Below are positions 47,873 to 58,348 of a DNA stretch of 64,000 nucleotides, in pieces (the first letter of the stretch is position 1; every line of letters begins with the position of its first letter). The notes beneath the pieces were generated by a model. That model worked only from the letters and a program-made list of their open reading frames with translations, did not search any database and had not been told where the DNA came from. The DNA is from Myxosarcina sp. GA_180221_E-2-1-MAG-40_15 (lineage in GTDB: Bacteria > Cyanobacteriota > Cyanobacteriia > Cyanobacteriales > Xenococcaceae), in contig JAIMKV010000007.1 in assembly GCA_020692205.1 (NCBI GenBank), positions 1 to 64,000 on the forward strand, given 5' to 3'. Position numbers and translations under genes: made by a program.

Positions 47873-48137
47873 GACGTTGATGAACAACTTCAGCTTGATA
47901 ATTCTTAGTTTCTCGTCGATAATTTAATTTAAAAGTTTCAACAGTAATATATTCTCAGCTTATGTTAATAATCTTTAATATTACCAAATGATGCTTAAAA
48001 TTACTTAGTAGATAATAACTAAATTCGGCTAGTAAACCAGAATTTATTCAAGTTAATGTATTGGTTGATTCAGAAATCAGGCAAACAACTACATTTCTAA
48101 CTTACCAAGCTATAAAATTAATTTTTAACCTAAAATT

Positions 48138-48159
48138 TTGATTTACAAGTGTAAATCAA
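48138..48159. promoter_or_regulatory. 22-bp palindrome, candidate operator
   Basis: TTGATTTACA and TGTAAATCAA form a perfect inverted repeat with a 2-base centre, about 75 bases before the 45-residue membrane peptide. The tight dyad symmetry and AT-rich arms suit a dimeric repressor site. The regulator is unknown. The rest of the 47775-48233 gap has one weak minus-strand coding-like stretch (47832-47954). Confidence 0.5.
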
Positions 48160-48233
48160 GTTAATTTTCTATAGCCTATTTGCCATTAATAAGACATAAT
48201 AAATTATGGGGAGAGGTTATTGAGGAATTAGTA

Positions 48234-48371
48234 ATGTTAGAAAGAATAGTGTTAGCTGCAATTATTACTTTTTGTGTTTACTTGTTTTTGAATTTGAGTG
48301 GCAAGCCTTCTAATAGGCCAGCTTTAGACTCTCAAAAAGCAGGTGTCAATCGAATTGCCTTTTCTTTATAG
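48234..48371 (+). CDS. 45-residue single-span membrane peptide
   Basis: From the ATG at 48234, preceded by GAGG, the frame encodes a 45-residue peptide with one membrane helix (LERIVLAAIITFCVYLFLNL) and a short polar, basic tail. An in-frame TTG at 48180 would add 18 residues that do not look natural. The size and shape recall the small subunits of cyanobacterial photosynthetic or NDH complexes, but I do not recognise it as any of them. A perfect palindrome lies upstream. Confidence 0.55.
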   Translation: MLERIVLAAIITFCVYLFLNLSGKPSNRPALDSQKAGVNRIAFSL

Positions 48372-48434
48372 TTAAATATTGTTTACCAGAGTCGTTAGTT
48401 TAGCTAATTATTAAGCTAGTTTAAAGCAGCTTTG

Positions 48435-51400
48435 TTAATGCCAATTTTGTAACTTAGTGCTGTAGTTTCTCAACTGATTCAGAGCGCGATCGCGCTGTTG
48501 TTCAAATCCTGCTGCGATCGCAATAGAGCAAATTCCTGCTAATAATCCTACTACCCACTTTAGGAAAGAATAAGTTAGTACCAAGATAATTAGCTGATAG
48601 ATAGCGGTGAGAATTAACGTAATTGTTCCGACAAACAAAAAAGCTCTAACTTTAAAACCTAAACCAAGAAAAATCAAGCCAAAAGCGATCGCGCCAGTCA
48701 CAATTCCCGAGCGATCAAGCAGTGCAACTAGGCAAATAATGCTGCTGCCGACAAGCCGAAGATAGTGGCGTTGTCGACGATGGGATTGATAGTAAGGATC
48801 GTATTGTGCAATATATAAAATCGATAAGCTAATAATTCCAGCTACCCAAATAAATTCTGTATTATATTGCCAGACTAGTCTAATTATGCCCCAGTTGATC
48901 AATCCTAGGCTGATGTAGCTCCAGCGGATATTTCTTTGCGCGTAAGCAATGCGGAGATAAAAAAGAGCAGTAACTAGCAGGCTAAGATAAGATATATTCT
49001 CTGCCATCACCAACGCCATTAGCGTCGGCATAATGAGGGCAGTACGTCGCCAGGGAGTGGCGCGCCAGCCAAAGTTTTGCCAAGGTATTTGGTAAATTAA
49101 CCAAGCGACGGCGCAGGTAAAGATAACTCGCCAAGGATCGAAGAGGCTTAATCTGCTAATAATCAGACGACTATAAACTAAGGTGGCAGCAATTTCGACT
49201 AATCCGACATACACCCACCAATCTTTAGCCTCAGATGGATCTGCCTGACGCTCTTTACCCTGAATTACAGCATAAGCACCTAAACAAAAGCTAGTCGTAA
49301 TACTAACTAAAGTAAGACGAGGAGTAACACTTTCAATCGCGACACTGGCAGCAACAACTTTCAGCACACTACTGATTGCCCAATGTAGATGAGCGATGAG
49401 AATAACTTTAGCGAGACGAAGATTTAAGAGAGTTGAATATTGGCGTTGACGATACCACCAGGCAGCAAGACGATAGCTAAAAGCGATCGCAGCAGCGATT
49501 AAAGCTAAGATGGTTAAACCATCGGCAGCACTATTTCCTGGTGCGGATTGCATCTGGTAAATTACTAATTCATAGATGCCCAACGAGATACCTGCAAAGC
49601 CTAAATAGTTAATTACGGCATTGGTTTGATGATTGTTTTGTGGTGTATTAATCAGAATAAAAGCTACACCCAGACTTAATAATCCTGTATAGGCATTAAA
49701 AGCTGGAAGTCGCCAGATTATTCCCAATGCAGCGTAAACCAGAGGTACATGAGCTAGATTTAATCTTGCCCAGGGGGAATTAGCTTGAGCTAACCTGCCT
49801 ACTACAGGCAAAGCGACTAATCCCAAGACGATATTAGTCGTGGCAACAAGCAAGTTGCTTTGCCCAAAGAGCGTGATTAACCCGACAGTGAATAATCCCC
49901 ACAACCATGTCAGAGTGTATAAAACTAAATTATTGGGCTGTTGGCGATAACGCCATAAGATGGCACCAATAAGCAAACCAGTGGTTAACAAATATTGGAA
50001 ATAAACTCCAAAATGGCGCAAATCCAGATAAAGAATGCTGACAGCAGCTATTACTAAAGTAATTAGTGCGATCGCCCAATAGTCTGCTGCGGTAATATAT
50101 TTATTAATTAGTTTAAAGTTTCTAGTTTCTACCCCAACCCCTAATAATCCGTGGGCGCTACGTTGGGAGATATAGGAAAATTTAGGCGTGTCGATGGCTT
50201 GTTTTAGATAAAGACGAAATTGATATAAACAGAGAATAGTTGCTGCACTGATGGGCAACCAATTTCCCTTCAAACTATGAAGCAGACTGGCAACCAGACT
50301 TAAGCAAAACCCCAAATGAATTATGGCAATTGCAGTACGACGCAGATTCAAGGCATTGAGCGTCATTAATCCCGTTGCCACCGCCAAACCAATAAATCTA
50401 GTTTCAGGCGAACCAAATATTAATAATTGAGCCAAGATCAAAGCAACACAGCTTATTATAGTTGCAGTGCGACGTTGCCTGATGTTGCGGGTATGTTTGG
50501 CAACTAGGGTTAACATTCCAGGGGCAACTAACCAAACTAATCCCCAGGGAGAAGTATCAAGTGCCAGGAAACAAGTATAGCTAACAGCACTAAGTAACAA
50601 GCCAAAATACCAACAGCTTTGCTTGAGGCTAGAAAGATAAGAGTTAGATTTAGTTCTGGATTGTTTTACCTGGCGGATATAAACTAGCAACTCGATCGCC
50701 ATTAAAGCGACAAATATACTTCCCCAAAGGGGTTGACTTAAATTGGGTAAAATAACTGCGATCGCATTGATGATCGTAATTAACCCCAGCAGGTGAGTCA
50801 GATAAATCAAGCTCTTTCTAACTGGCTGACGAAGATAAACAACATAACCTAAAGTAAGAGTAGAGAAAAATAAGTTTAGCGATCGCCAGGTAGGATTAGA
50901 TAGACTCAGACAAGTTAAGACGATACCTAGCAGTAAAGTTAAATATTCGGTATATAAGGCTAACTGGAGTTTTTGCCGACGATATAGCCAGGTAGCAAGG
51001 CAAACAAACATTATTATATAAGGAAATAGAGTTACCCCCAGTACAGACTCAGGGAAATATTCGGTTTTACTAACAATAACGGAGAGAGTTAAAGCCTGAT
51101 TACGTAAACTATCAGGAATTAATTCTGGGAGAATATAAAGAGTTTGTAAGCCAATTAAAAAGATAGCGGTTAGATCTCGCTTGTACCAATATAGTGTGAG
51201 ACGTTGACTAAATAAATGAATTGCTAAGGCACTGATGCCAACAGTTTGCCAAAAGAATAATGACGAATTAGTGATACCTGCAACAATCGAGATCAACCAT
51301 ATTAGGGTAAATAAAATTATGCTAAATATTTGACAAGCTTGATTTAAAAAAGCATCAGCAACAGCTGTTTCTGGTTGAGCTTGGGAACTAACTTGAGTTT

Positions 51401-52430
51401 TCTTTGCCTGAGTTAAATAAATCGTGGGCAATAGCCAAGCCAATAAGGCGATCGCTAAACAATAATTAGGCGTAAGATGAATATTAGTTATTAATTTTCT
51501 AGCTAATAATAATGACCATGCTGCTAAAATAAACCACAAATCAATCGTAAAATATTGCTGTTGTGGCAGTAAAAAACGATAGTAAATTAGGCAAATTACT
51601 GCTATTCCACCATATAGCGAAATTAATGGTAAAAAGGGTATTTGCCAGCCGAGATGTAGATAGCTGAGCAATAAAAACAGCGGCAAAAGAAATATAGTTG
51701 TTCTAGTTTTCTTGCGTAGAGGAGCAAGATAACTAGTCGCCGTTAAAATCATTGCCGACACAGCAATTAATAACCACTCCATCTGGTTATTACCTAAACC
51801 TAAATGGTTAATCGCCCACAAGTTAATTGGTATTAATAAAGTTGCGATCGCCCCGATTGTTTGAGAAGTTAGTTTTAAACTATTCTGTCGACTCGTCCAA
51901 AAGCCAATCCCCCAAAACCCCAGAGTATAAACTAAAAGAATTAAATATTGCCCAAAATTGGGAAAGTTTTGCCACTGACTAGCAGCTAACACTCCTGAAG
52001 AAATAACAACTAAAAATATGCCTAAAAATAATAACCAGCGGATGCTTAATTCATCTAAGAATCCCTGGAGAATACGAGTAAAGAGATTTGATAATTTAGC
52101 AGTTTTAACTAAAGCTTTTTCTTCCGTCGCTAAAGTAGTTTTTGGCGGCACAACAACAGGTTTAGCTACTTCTAGATCGGGCAAAGCACAGCTTAAATGA
52201 TTACGACACAGTTTTGTTACTTGTCCCTGGCTAATTAAGTTTAACTGCAACCACTGTTCCAAGCCCTCTAGCAATTCTGGCTGGTTGGCTTTAACATATA
52301 CCTCTATACTCAACCAAGCATCATTTGGCAACTTGGACTGACGATGACTTCTTGTTTCAGTTGTTTCTGATAAGAAGTCATCGCTCTGAAATTCAGTATT
52401 AGGCTCGATATAATCGCCGTTTGAAGACAT
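48435..52430 (-). CDS. Very large polytopic membrane protein (DUF2157-like)
   Basis: A 1331-residue protein. The N-terminal ~125 residues are soluble and include a segment (residues 45-85, PELLEGLEQWLQLNLISQGQ) resembling DUF2157 or short SHOCT-like modules. From about residue 130 to 1310 it is almost continuously hydrophobic, with several tens of predicted membrane spans and no obvious soluble insert. No catalytic motif is seen. Similar giant membrane proteins are found in many cyanobacteria with unknown function. It is transcribed alone. Codon use and HIP1 content look like the neighbours, so recent transfer is not indicated. Confidence 0.85.
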   Translation of the reverse strand: MSSNGDYIEPNTEFQSDDFLSETTETRSHRQSKLPNDAWLSIEVYVKANQPELLEGLEQWLQLNLISQGQVTKLCRNHLSCALPDLEVAKPVVVPPKTTLATEEKALVKTAKLSNLFTRILQGFLDELSIRWLLFLGIFLVVISSGVLAASQWQNFPNFGQYLILLVYTLGFWGIGFWTSRQNSLKLTSQTIGAIATLLIPINLWAINHLGLGNNQMEWLLIAVSAMILTATSYLAPLRKKTRTTIFLLPLFLLLSYLHLGWQIPFLPLISLYGGIAVICLIYYRFLLPQQQYFTIDLWFILAAWSLLLARKLITNIHLTPNYCLAIALLAWLLPTIYLTQAKKTQVSSQAQPETAVADAFLNQACQIFSIILFTLIWLISIVAGITNSSLFFWQTVGISALAIHLFSQRLTLYWYKRDLTAIFLIGLQTLYILPELIPDSLRNQALTLSVIVSKTEYFPESVLGVTLFPYIIMFVCLATWLYRRQKLQLALYTEYLTLLLGIVLTCLSLSNPTWRSLNLFFSTLTLGYVVYLRQPVRKSLIYLTHLLGLITIINAIAVILPNLSQPLWGSIFVALMAIELLVYIRQVKQSRTKSNSYLSSLKQSCWYFGLLLSAVSYTCFLALDTSPWGLVWLVAPGMLTLVAKHTRNIRQRRTATIISCVALILAQLLIFGSPETRFIGLAVATGLMTLNALNLRRTAIAIIHLGFCLSLVASLLHSLKGNWLPISAATILCLYQFRLYLKQAIDTPKFSYISQRSAHGLLGVGVETRNFKLINKYITAADYWAIALITLVIAAVSILYLDLRHFGVYFQYLLTTGLLIGAILWRYRQQPNNLVLYTLTWLWGLFTVGLITLFGQSNLLVATTNIVLGLVALPVVGRLAQANSPWARLNLAHVPLVYAALGIIWRLPAFNAYTGLLSLGVAFILINTPQNNHQTNAVINYLGFAGISLGIYELVIYQMQSAPGNSAADGLTILALIAAAIAFSYRLAAWWYRQRQYSTLLNLRLAKVILIAHLHWAISSVLKVVAASVAIESVTPRLTLVSITTSFCLGAYAVIQGKERQADPSEAKDWWVYVGLVEIAATLVYSRLIISRLSLFDPWRVIFTCAVAWLIYQIPWQNFGWRATPWRRTALIMPTLMALVMAENISYLSLLVTALFYLRIAYAQRNIRWSYISLGLINWGIIRLVWQYNTEFIWVAGIISLSILYIAQYDPYYQSHRRQRHYLRLVGSSIICLVALLDRSGIVTGAIAFGLIFLGLGFKVRAFLFVGTITLILTAIYQLIILVLTYSFLKWVVGLLAGICSIAIAAGFEQQRDRALNQLRNYSTKLQNWH

Positions 52431-52778
52431 AAGAAATTAGAAGTCACCTTACGCCTTATTTATATCTTAATTTGCTTGAATTTGGCATAATCTAACCACA
52501 GAAGACAATTAAAATAGATGGTTATTTTATTTTAAGTTTATCTTATATTTAAACAAGACATAACATAGTTTAAGTAAGTTTACGCTGTTTAAATATAAGA
52601 CATCTCGTTAGTTCAGTTTGATGCTTTAAACTAATAATAGTAAGTGACATTGGGCAAGCAATTAACTTGTGCTACCTATCTTTAAATAAAAGCCTTTAAA
52701 TATTAATTAATTAGTAACTTATAATGCTGTTGATTGCTAACCAAAGTAGAGAAATACAATCGCAAATATCAAATATAT
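52431..52778. other. 348-base spacer, nothing recognised
   Basis: AT-rich sequence between the DUF2243 gene and the large membrane-protein gene, both minus strand. It should hold the promoter of the latter. I see no repeat, hairpin or coding-like stretch. Confidence 0.5.
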
Positions 52779-53273
52779 TTATTTCTTGACTGTCTCAAAG
52801 GATGAATGTTGATTGAGAACCACTCCACCAATAATTGTCGACAAAATACCTGCGCCAATGAAGCTTAAATCCCAAGCAAGCTGATGTACTCCTGGCTTGA
52901 CATGATGAATTTGTAGAAGATGATGGCTCAAAATACCTTCGATGATGTTAAACATACCTGCACCAATGCAAAAAGCCCCGATCAAAACCGAGGTGGATAG
53001 ATCTACGTCATCTCGTCTAACTGCTAACCATAATACAATTAATCCTGCGATCGTCATCAACCAGTCTACAAGATGAAACAAACCATCACCCAAAGTATTT
53101 AATTCTAAAGCAGCAACAGTATTACTGCTTTCAACGTTAGTAAACATATGATGCCATTGCAGCAGCTGATGGAAAACAATCCCATCAAAAAATCCAGCTT
53201 GTCCTAAACCCAGTAAGATTCCTGCAATAACTAAAGGCTGAAGATTTAAGCGACTAATATTTTCCGACTTCAT
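52779..53273 (-). CDS. DUF2243 membrane protein
   Basis: A 164-residue protein from the ATG at 53273; an in-frame TTG at 53363 would add 30 basic residues not expected in the family. Four membrane helices are evident, with the family motif LGQAGFFDGIVFHQLLQWHHM near residue 22, a second His-rich segment ILSHHLLQIHHV near 115, and FHLVDW between them. Conserved histidines in membrane helices suggest metal or heme binding, which is inference. Function is unknown. Confidence 0.85.
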   Translation of the reverse strand: MKSENISRLNLQPLVIAGILLGLGQAGFFDGIVFHQLLQWHHMFTNVESSNTVAALELNTLGDGLFHLVDWLMTIAGLIVLWLAVRRDDVDLSTSVLIGAFCIGAGMFNIIEGILSHHLLQIHHVKPGVHQLAWDLSFIGAGILSTIIGGVVLNQHSSFETVKK

Positions 53274-53363
53274 TTTGTGGTAATTATATCGTTGAGATCG
53301 AGGATGAAAATATTTTAATAATTTCAACTTGGCATTTAATCTCGCTGCACTGCTAAAAAGCAA

Positions 53364-53837
53364 CTTTTTTAGCTAATTTTTTGCATCTTAAAATAACTAA
53401 TTGACTACTTTATCTATCGGTAGGAATAAATAATTTTCAGGTCAACTTTTGACGGAATTAACCCCATAAAATTTAATAATTTGCAACTTTAGTTAGATGC
53501 AAGTTTTTTTTCTTGCCTATCTTGAGATTATTTTAGATAAATTAACTCTGTTTTCTCCCTCTTTGAGTAGAAGCAAAGATTAAGGCGATCGCACTAAAAT
53601 CACTGAATCTTTCACCGCAGTTGAAGCGACTAGCCCTCCTGCTAGAGTTGATAACAGAGACGAATCAATCTAGAACATGCGAGTACACATAGCGCGATCG
53701 CTAATCAAAACATCGTTGCTCGATACGAGTTCATCCTGGCATGAAGCCTGCAAGTTCAGCTCAAAAGTTTGCTAGACAAACAAATAAGTTTTGAAACTTG
53801 CAGACTAACTTAGTCTTGCCCACCAAAAAAAGCACAA
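53364..53837. other. 474-base spacer with a weak coding-like relic
   Basis: Downstream of metH. On the minus strand at about 53583-53672 a short frame reads SSLLSTLAGGLVASTAVKDS before a stop. The plus strand of the same stretch is also open, so neither is secure. No terminator for metH is obvious. Confidence 0.25.
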
Positions 53838-56800
53838 TTAAGTACTAAAGTATCTCGCCACAGGATGATAGGTAATAATCGCTGTCGTAGATTGCTCTGG
53901 ATACAGTTGCTCGCTTTCATCCATATACATATTGATTTGCTTAGTATCTAACAAATCCAGTTGTTTAAACTGATCTTCAATATTAGGACAAGCAGGATAA
54001 CCAAAGCTATAGCGTGAACCTCGATAGCGTTGTTGCAAGATATCGCGGATGTTGCTTGATTCCTCGGCTGCGAAACCTAACTCATTGCGAATTCTAGCAT
54101 GAGTCCATTCTGCTAAGGCTTCTGCCATCTGTACCGCCATACCGTGATAGTACAAATAATCTGTGTAATTATCGGCTTGAAATAGCTTTTGGGCATATTC
54201 AGTGGCGATCTCTCCCACAGTTACCGCCTGCATCGGAAAAACATCAATCTGACCAGATTCTTTGGTGGCAAAGAAATCAGCAATACAAAGACGTTTACCC
54301 GAACTTTGACGCGGGAATTCAAACGAGGTTACAGGATCCCGTGAGGGCGAACGGCTGTTCGCCCTCACGGGATCGTAAACGTGCAGCGTATTACCTTCAG
54401 CATTACAAGGAAAATAACCATAAATAACCGTGGGATGTAATAGGTTATCAGCGATAATTCTTTGTTTCCACTCTTCTAAAATTGGGTTAACTTTTCTGGC
54501 TAAAAACTCATCGTATTGTTCCCGCGAGTGTTCTTTTGGCTTACGAAATTGCCATTGCCCGACGAATAATGCTTGTAAATCCAGATAAGGAAAAACCTCT
54601 TGAATGGGGATATCTTCGGGTTTTAATATTTTACTACCCCAAAAAGGAGGTGTCGGGCGATCAACATCTAAACTTACTGATTCCGAACGTCTGGTATCTA
54701 TGACTAAAGGTTGTTCTGGCTGACTAACTTCATCGACAAAAATTTTATCTCGATTTTCTCCTGCAAATGGTTGTTCGAGAATGTTGTCTGTAGGAGTGAA
54801 CGGCTGTTCGCCATTACCATTGTCAGCCTCATTCAAAAAACCTTGAAAATCGTCCCAATTATCATCCGCTTTAGCTGGCATTAGTTTATCCATAAAATGC
54901 AAATCTGCAAAAGCATCTTTGCCATAGACAACTTTTCCTTTATAGACATTTTGACAATCTTGATGAACAAATTTAGGAGTTAAGGCCGCGCCACCTAAGA
55001 TAACAGGAACAGTAATACCTTTCTCATTAAAAGTTTCTAAATTATCTTTCATGAAAGCGGTAGATTTTACCAACAAACCACTCATAGCAATACAGTCTGG
55101 CCGATGTTCTTCGTAAGCTTTAATAATATTTTCAACTGGCTGCTTAATTCCCAGGTTGATTACTTTATAACCATTATTGGATAAGATAATATCAACGAGG
55201 TTCTTGCCAATATCATGAACGTCACCCTTAACTGTAGCGATCACAAATTTACCTTTACCACTATCGTCAGCTTCTTCTTTATCCATGTGTGGTTCTAGAT
55301 GGGCTACCGCAGCCTTCATCGTTTGCGCCGACTGAAGTACGAAAGGAAGTTGCATTTGTCCTGAACCAAATAGTTCCCCGACAACTTTCATCCCGTCTAA
55401 CAAGAAAATATTGACAATATCTAACGGTGGATATTGTTGTAAAGCTTCATCCAAAGCTTCAGCCAAACCGATACGTTCACCATCAATTATATGCTGTTTT
55501 AATCTGTCTTCAATCGGTAGATTTTTATCATTAGATCGATCTCGCTTAGTGGTTTTTCCTTCAAATAAAGTTGTGAGTTCACCTAAAGGATCGTAAGTAC
55601 AAATATCACCGTCAAATTTTCGTCTATCATAAATTAAATCAGTACAAATTTTCTGATGATCGGGATCAATTTTTGCCAGAGGTAAAATTTTATTCGCACT
55701 AACAATAGCCGAATCTAATCCCACCTGCATACACTCATGTAAAAAAACTGAATTTAATACCTGTCTCGCAGCAGGATTCAAACCAAAGGAGACGTTAGAT
55801 ACTCCTAATAAAATATGACAGCCTGCTAATTCTTCTCTGATTCTTTTAATTGCTTCAACTGTCGCCTTACCATTTTCCCTGTCTTCTTCAATCCCTGTAG
55901 ACACGGGTAAGGCCAGAGGATCGAAAAAGATTTCTTGAGGCGGGATCCCATATTCAACGGCTGCATTATAAGCACGTTGAGCAATCTCGAACTTTTGATC
56001 CGCAGTCCGTCCCATACCATCTTCATCGATAGTACCAATAACTAACCCTGCGCCGTATTTCTTAGCTAAATCTAAGACTTGATAAAATCTTTCTTCTCCA
56101 TCTTCATAATTAGTGGAGTTGAGGATACATTTCCCACCAGCAACTTTTAACCCCGCTTCCATTTTTGTCCATTCAGTGGAGTCAAGCATTAAAGGAAGAG
56201 TGACATTATTAACTAGACGGGAAGCTAGTTCGTGCATATCCTTTTCCCCGTCTCGTCCCACATAGTCCACGTTAACATCTAAAACGTGTGCGCCTTCTTT
56301 TACCTGCGACTTAGCCAGAGAAACTAAACTATCCCAATCTTCTGCATTTAGTAATTCTCGACATTTTTTAGAACCGCTGGCGTTTAATCTTTCTCCGACA
56401 ATCAAGAACGAATTATCTTGAATATAAGGTTGAGTACTATAAATCGAAGCTGCGGAAGGTTCATAGTTCGGATGACGTTCTTTGGGTTTCAAATCTTGCG
56501 TCATCTCGGCCAAGGCTTGGATGTGATCGAATCTTGTACCACAACAACCACCAACTATCTGCACTCCCAAATCTTCGACAAAGTGCATCAATGCCATACG
56601 AAGTTCTATCGGCGTAAGCTTATAGTGCGCCTGTCCACCAACGTTTTCGGGTAAACCTGCATTGGGTACACAAGAAACAATAAACGGTGAATGTTCCGAC
56701 AGATATTTAATATGATCCTTCATCAAATCAGGACCAGTAGCGCAGTTTAAACCCAAAATATCAATCGGATAGCGTTCTAAAATTGCCAAAGCTGCATCTA

Positions 56801-57425
56801 TTTCTGTCCCCACTAACATTGTTCCCATTTGTTCCATCGTCACGGAAACCATCAAGGGAAGTCTCGCACCTTTTTGATCAAATACTTCTTCTATGGCATT
56901 TAAAGCTGCCTTAATCTGTAATACGTCCTGACAAGTTTCGACTAGCATCAAGTCTACGCCGCCGTCATACAAGGCTTCAGCTTGCTCGCTGTAAGCATCT
57001 TTGAGACTATCAAAATCAATATGTCCTAGGGTTGGTAACTTAGTACCAGGGCCGATTGAACCAGCAACAAAACGAGGTTTTTCGGGTGTAGAGTATTCTG
57101 TAGCGACTCGCTTCGCTAATTCCGCAGCAGTTTTATTAAGATAGTAAGCCTGATCTGCTAAATCATATTCTGCTAAAACTAATTTAGTCCCCCCGAAAGT
57201 GTTAGTTTCAATCACATCAGCACCTGCTTCGAGGAAACCACGATGGACTGTCTCTACAGCTTCGGGTTTGGTATGGACTAAGTATTCATTACATCCTTCG
57301 TATGCTGCACCACCAAAATCTTCAGCGGTTAGGTTTTGTACTTGAAGATTTGTCCCCATCGCGCCATCTAATACTAGTACAGGGCGATTTGGGCTATTGA
57401 GACGGTTAAGAAAGTTACTGTTCAT
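53838..57425 (-). CDS. metH: Cobalamin-dependent methionine synthase MetH
   Basis: A 1195-residue four-module enzyme that methylates homocysteine using methyltetrahydrofolate and B12. The homocysteine domain (1-320) has the zinc ligands in LNCATG and GGCCGT. The pterin domain (about 340-620) starts near [15 protein letters not shown]. The B12 domain (about 650-890) carries DVHDIGKN with the lower axial His. The reactivation domain follows a linker at about 890-960. Within the reactivation domain, between VYDP and VTSFEFPRQ, about 12 residues are encoded by a 40-bp palindrome (54335-54374), and the linker holds a second copy of its core. No cobalamin riboswitch is visible upstream. Confidence 0.96.
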   Translation of the reverse strand: MNSNFLNRLNSPNRPVLVLDGAMGTNLQVQNLTAEDFGGAAYEGCNEYLVHTKPEAVETVHRGFLEAGADVIETNTFGGTKLVLAEYDLADQAYYLNKTAAELAKRVATEYSTPEKPRFVAGSIGPGTKLPTLGHIDFDSLKDAYSEQAEALYDGGVDLMLVETCQDVLQIKAALNAIEEVFDQKGARLPLMVSVTMEQMGTMLVGTEIDAALAILERYPIDILGLNCATGPDLMKDHIKYLSEHSPFIVSCVPNAGLPENVGGQAHYKLTPIELRMALMHFVEDLGVQIVGGCCGTRFDHIQALAEMTQDLKPKERHPNYEPSAASIYSTQPYIQDNSFLIVGERLNASGSKKCRELLNAEDWDSLVSLAKSQVKEGAHVLDVNVDYVGRDGEKDMHELASRLVNNVTLPLMLDSTEWTKMEAGLKVAGGKCILNSTNYEDGEERFYQVLDLAKKYGAGLVIGTIDEDGMGRTADQKFEIAQRAYNAAVEYGIPPQEIFFDPLALPVSTGIEEDRENGKATVEAIKRIREELAGCHILLGVSNVSFGLNPAARQVLNSVFLHECMQVGLDSAIVSANKILPLAKIDPDHQKICTDLIYDRRKFDGDICTYDPLGELTTLFEGKTTKRDRSNDKNLPIEDRLKQHIIDGERIGLAEALDEALQQYPPLDIVNIFLLDGMKVVGELFGSGQMQLPFVLQSAQTMKAAVAHLEPHMDKEEADDSGKGKFVIATVKGDVHDIGKNLVDIILSNNGYKVINLGIKQPVENIIKAYEEHRPDCIAMSGLLVKSTAFMKDNLETFNEKGITVPVILGGAALTPKFVHQDCQNVYKGKVVYGKDAFADLHFMDKLMPAKADDNWDDFQGFLNEADNGNGEQPFTPTDNILEQPFAGENRDKIFVDEVSQPEQPLVIDTRRSESVSLDVDRPTPPFWGSKILKPEDIPIQEVFPYLDLQALFVGQWQFRKPKEHSREQYDEFLARKVNPILEEWKQRIIADNLLHPTVIYGYFPCNAEGNTLHVYDPVRANSRSPSRDPVTSFEFPRQSSGKRLCIADFFATKESGQIDVFPMQAVTVGEIATEYAQKLFQADNYTDYLYYHGMAVQMAEALAEWTHARIRNELGFAAEESSNIRDILQQRYRGSRYSFGYPACPNIEDQFKQLDLLDTKQINMYMDESEQLYPEQSTTAIITYHPVARYFST
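54335..54374. repeat. 40-bp perfect palindrome inserted in metH
   Basis: GATCCCGTGAGGGCGAAC (54335-54352) and GTTCGCCCTCACGGGATC (54357-54374) are perfect inverted repeats around GGCT. The element is translated in frame. GATCCYGT flanks the unique part on both sides, so it looks like a 36-bp insertion with a short duplication of the target. Confidence 0.9.
54798..54812. repeat. Second copy of the palindrome core in the metH linker
   Basis: GAACGGCTGTTCGCC is identical to 54349-54363 inside the 40-bp palindrome. Here it is read in a different frame and contributes GEQPF to the linker between the B12 and reactivation domains. Confidence 0.75.
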
Positions 57426-57535
57426 GGTTCGCGACTGCGGATCAACAGGTTAAATTACATTAAGTCTTATTATATGGTTGTCTTTGAAAAAAAGGGGAGT
57501 TGATCTCGATATCATTTGGAATCTAACCGATAAAT

Positions 57536-57565
57536 TTATCTGTGTTTATCTGCGTTCATCTGTAG
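57536..57565. repeat. Three tandem 10-bp repeats
   Basis: TTATCTGTGT, TTATCTGCGT and TCATCTGTAG follow one another upstream of metH. They belong to the ATCTGYGTT-type short repeats seen dispersed in many bacterial genomes. Confidence 0.7.
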
Positions 57566-57653
57566 ATATTTTTTCTGGCGCACCAGACGCAAAAACTCAA
57601 ATTGGCAGACTATTAAATATAAGTCAAAAAATTTTACAAATATTCTAGTTAAG

Positions 57654-58281
57654 ATGAAAAATAAAAATATAAATATTTTAAGAGTATTTTAACTTATTGG
57701 TCACAATCAAAAGCATTTATCAAGCTTTATCCTTGGATTGCTAGAAATCCAAATACTCCTATTATCTTTTTAGATATTTTCAGTAAAAAGTTTTGCTCTA
57801 AAAATGGAGCAATTGGGTTAGCTAAAAATTACAATACTCCTAAAGAAATTTTAGTCTATCTAACAAATAAATACAGAGCTAAATATTATTATGGCTGTTT
57901 TTATGATGATCTAAGATTTGCTTTGGCTATGAATATCAATTCTCCTGACGAAGATCCAGAAACATTTCATACATTAGTTTTTATAATAAAAAGTTAACCA
58001 ATTCTGTTTTCAATAATTTAGATTTTTTTGGTGATTGTTTATTAGAAACAATCAAATACACTAAGCGATATAATCGCTTTTTATTAACACAAAATAACTT
58101 GCCTTTAAAAATTTTAGAATATATTTTAGAAAGGCAATCAAATAGTCCTCATATATGCGATCGCAAATTTGTAGCTAGACATTCAAAAACGCCAAAACAT
58201 ATTTTGGAAAAATTAACTCAAGACGAAAATCGTGGTGTTCGTGATGCTGCAAAATATAGACTAGAACAACGTAATTTATAA
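57654..58281 (+). pseudogene. Frameshifted leucine-rich-repeat-variant (LRV) protein gene
   Basis: Three consecutive plus-strand frames carry one protein. ATG 57654 opens 12 codons; after a shift at the T run 57687-57690 the next frame reads AFIKLYPWIARNPNTPIIFL and AIGLAKNYNTPKEILVYLT to a stop at 57995. After a second shift near 57975 the third frame reads NLPLKILEYILERQSNSPH and VARHSKTPKHILEKLTQDEN to a stop at 58281. The ARxxxTPxxxLxxLxxD pattern is the LRV repeat. Both breaks fall at or near homopolymers, so sequencing error is possible; otherwise it is a decayed gene. Confidence 0.7.
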
Positions 58282-58348
58282 TTATCTTAAATTAACTGTC
58301 AATCGGAATGAGCCGCTACCAAGAGTATTGATTCTCAATTATCTCAAT

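Noticed and set aside
57426..57653. Cobalamin riboswitch in front of metH
   Set aside because: No B12-box-like core is visible; only short tandem repeats and AT-rich sequence.
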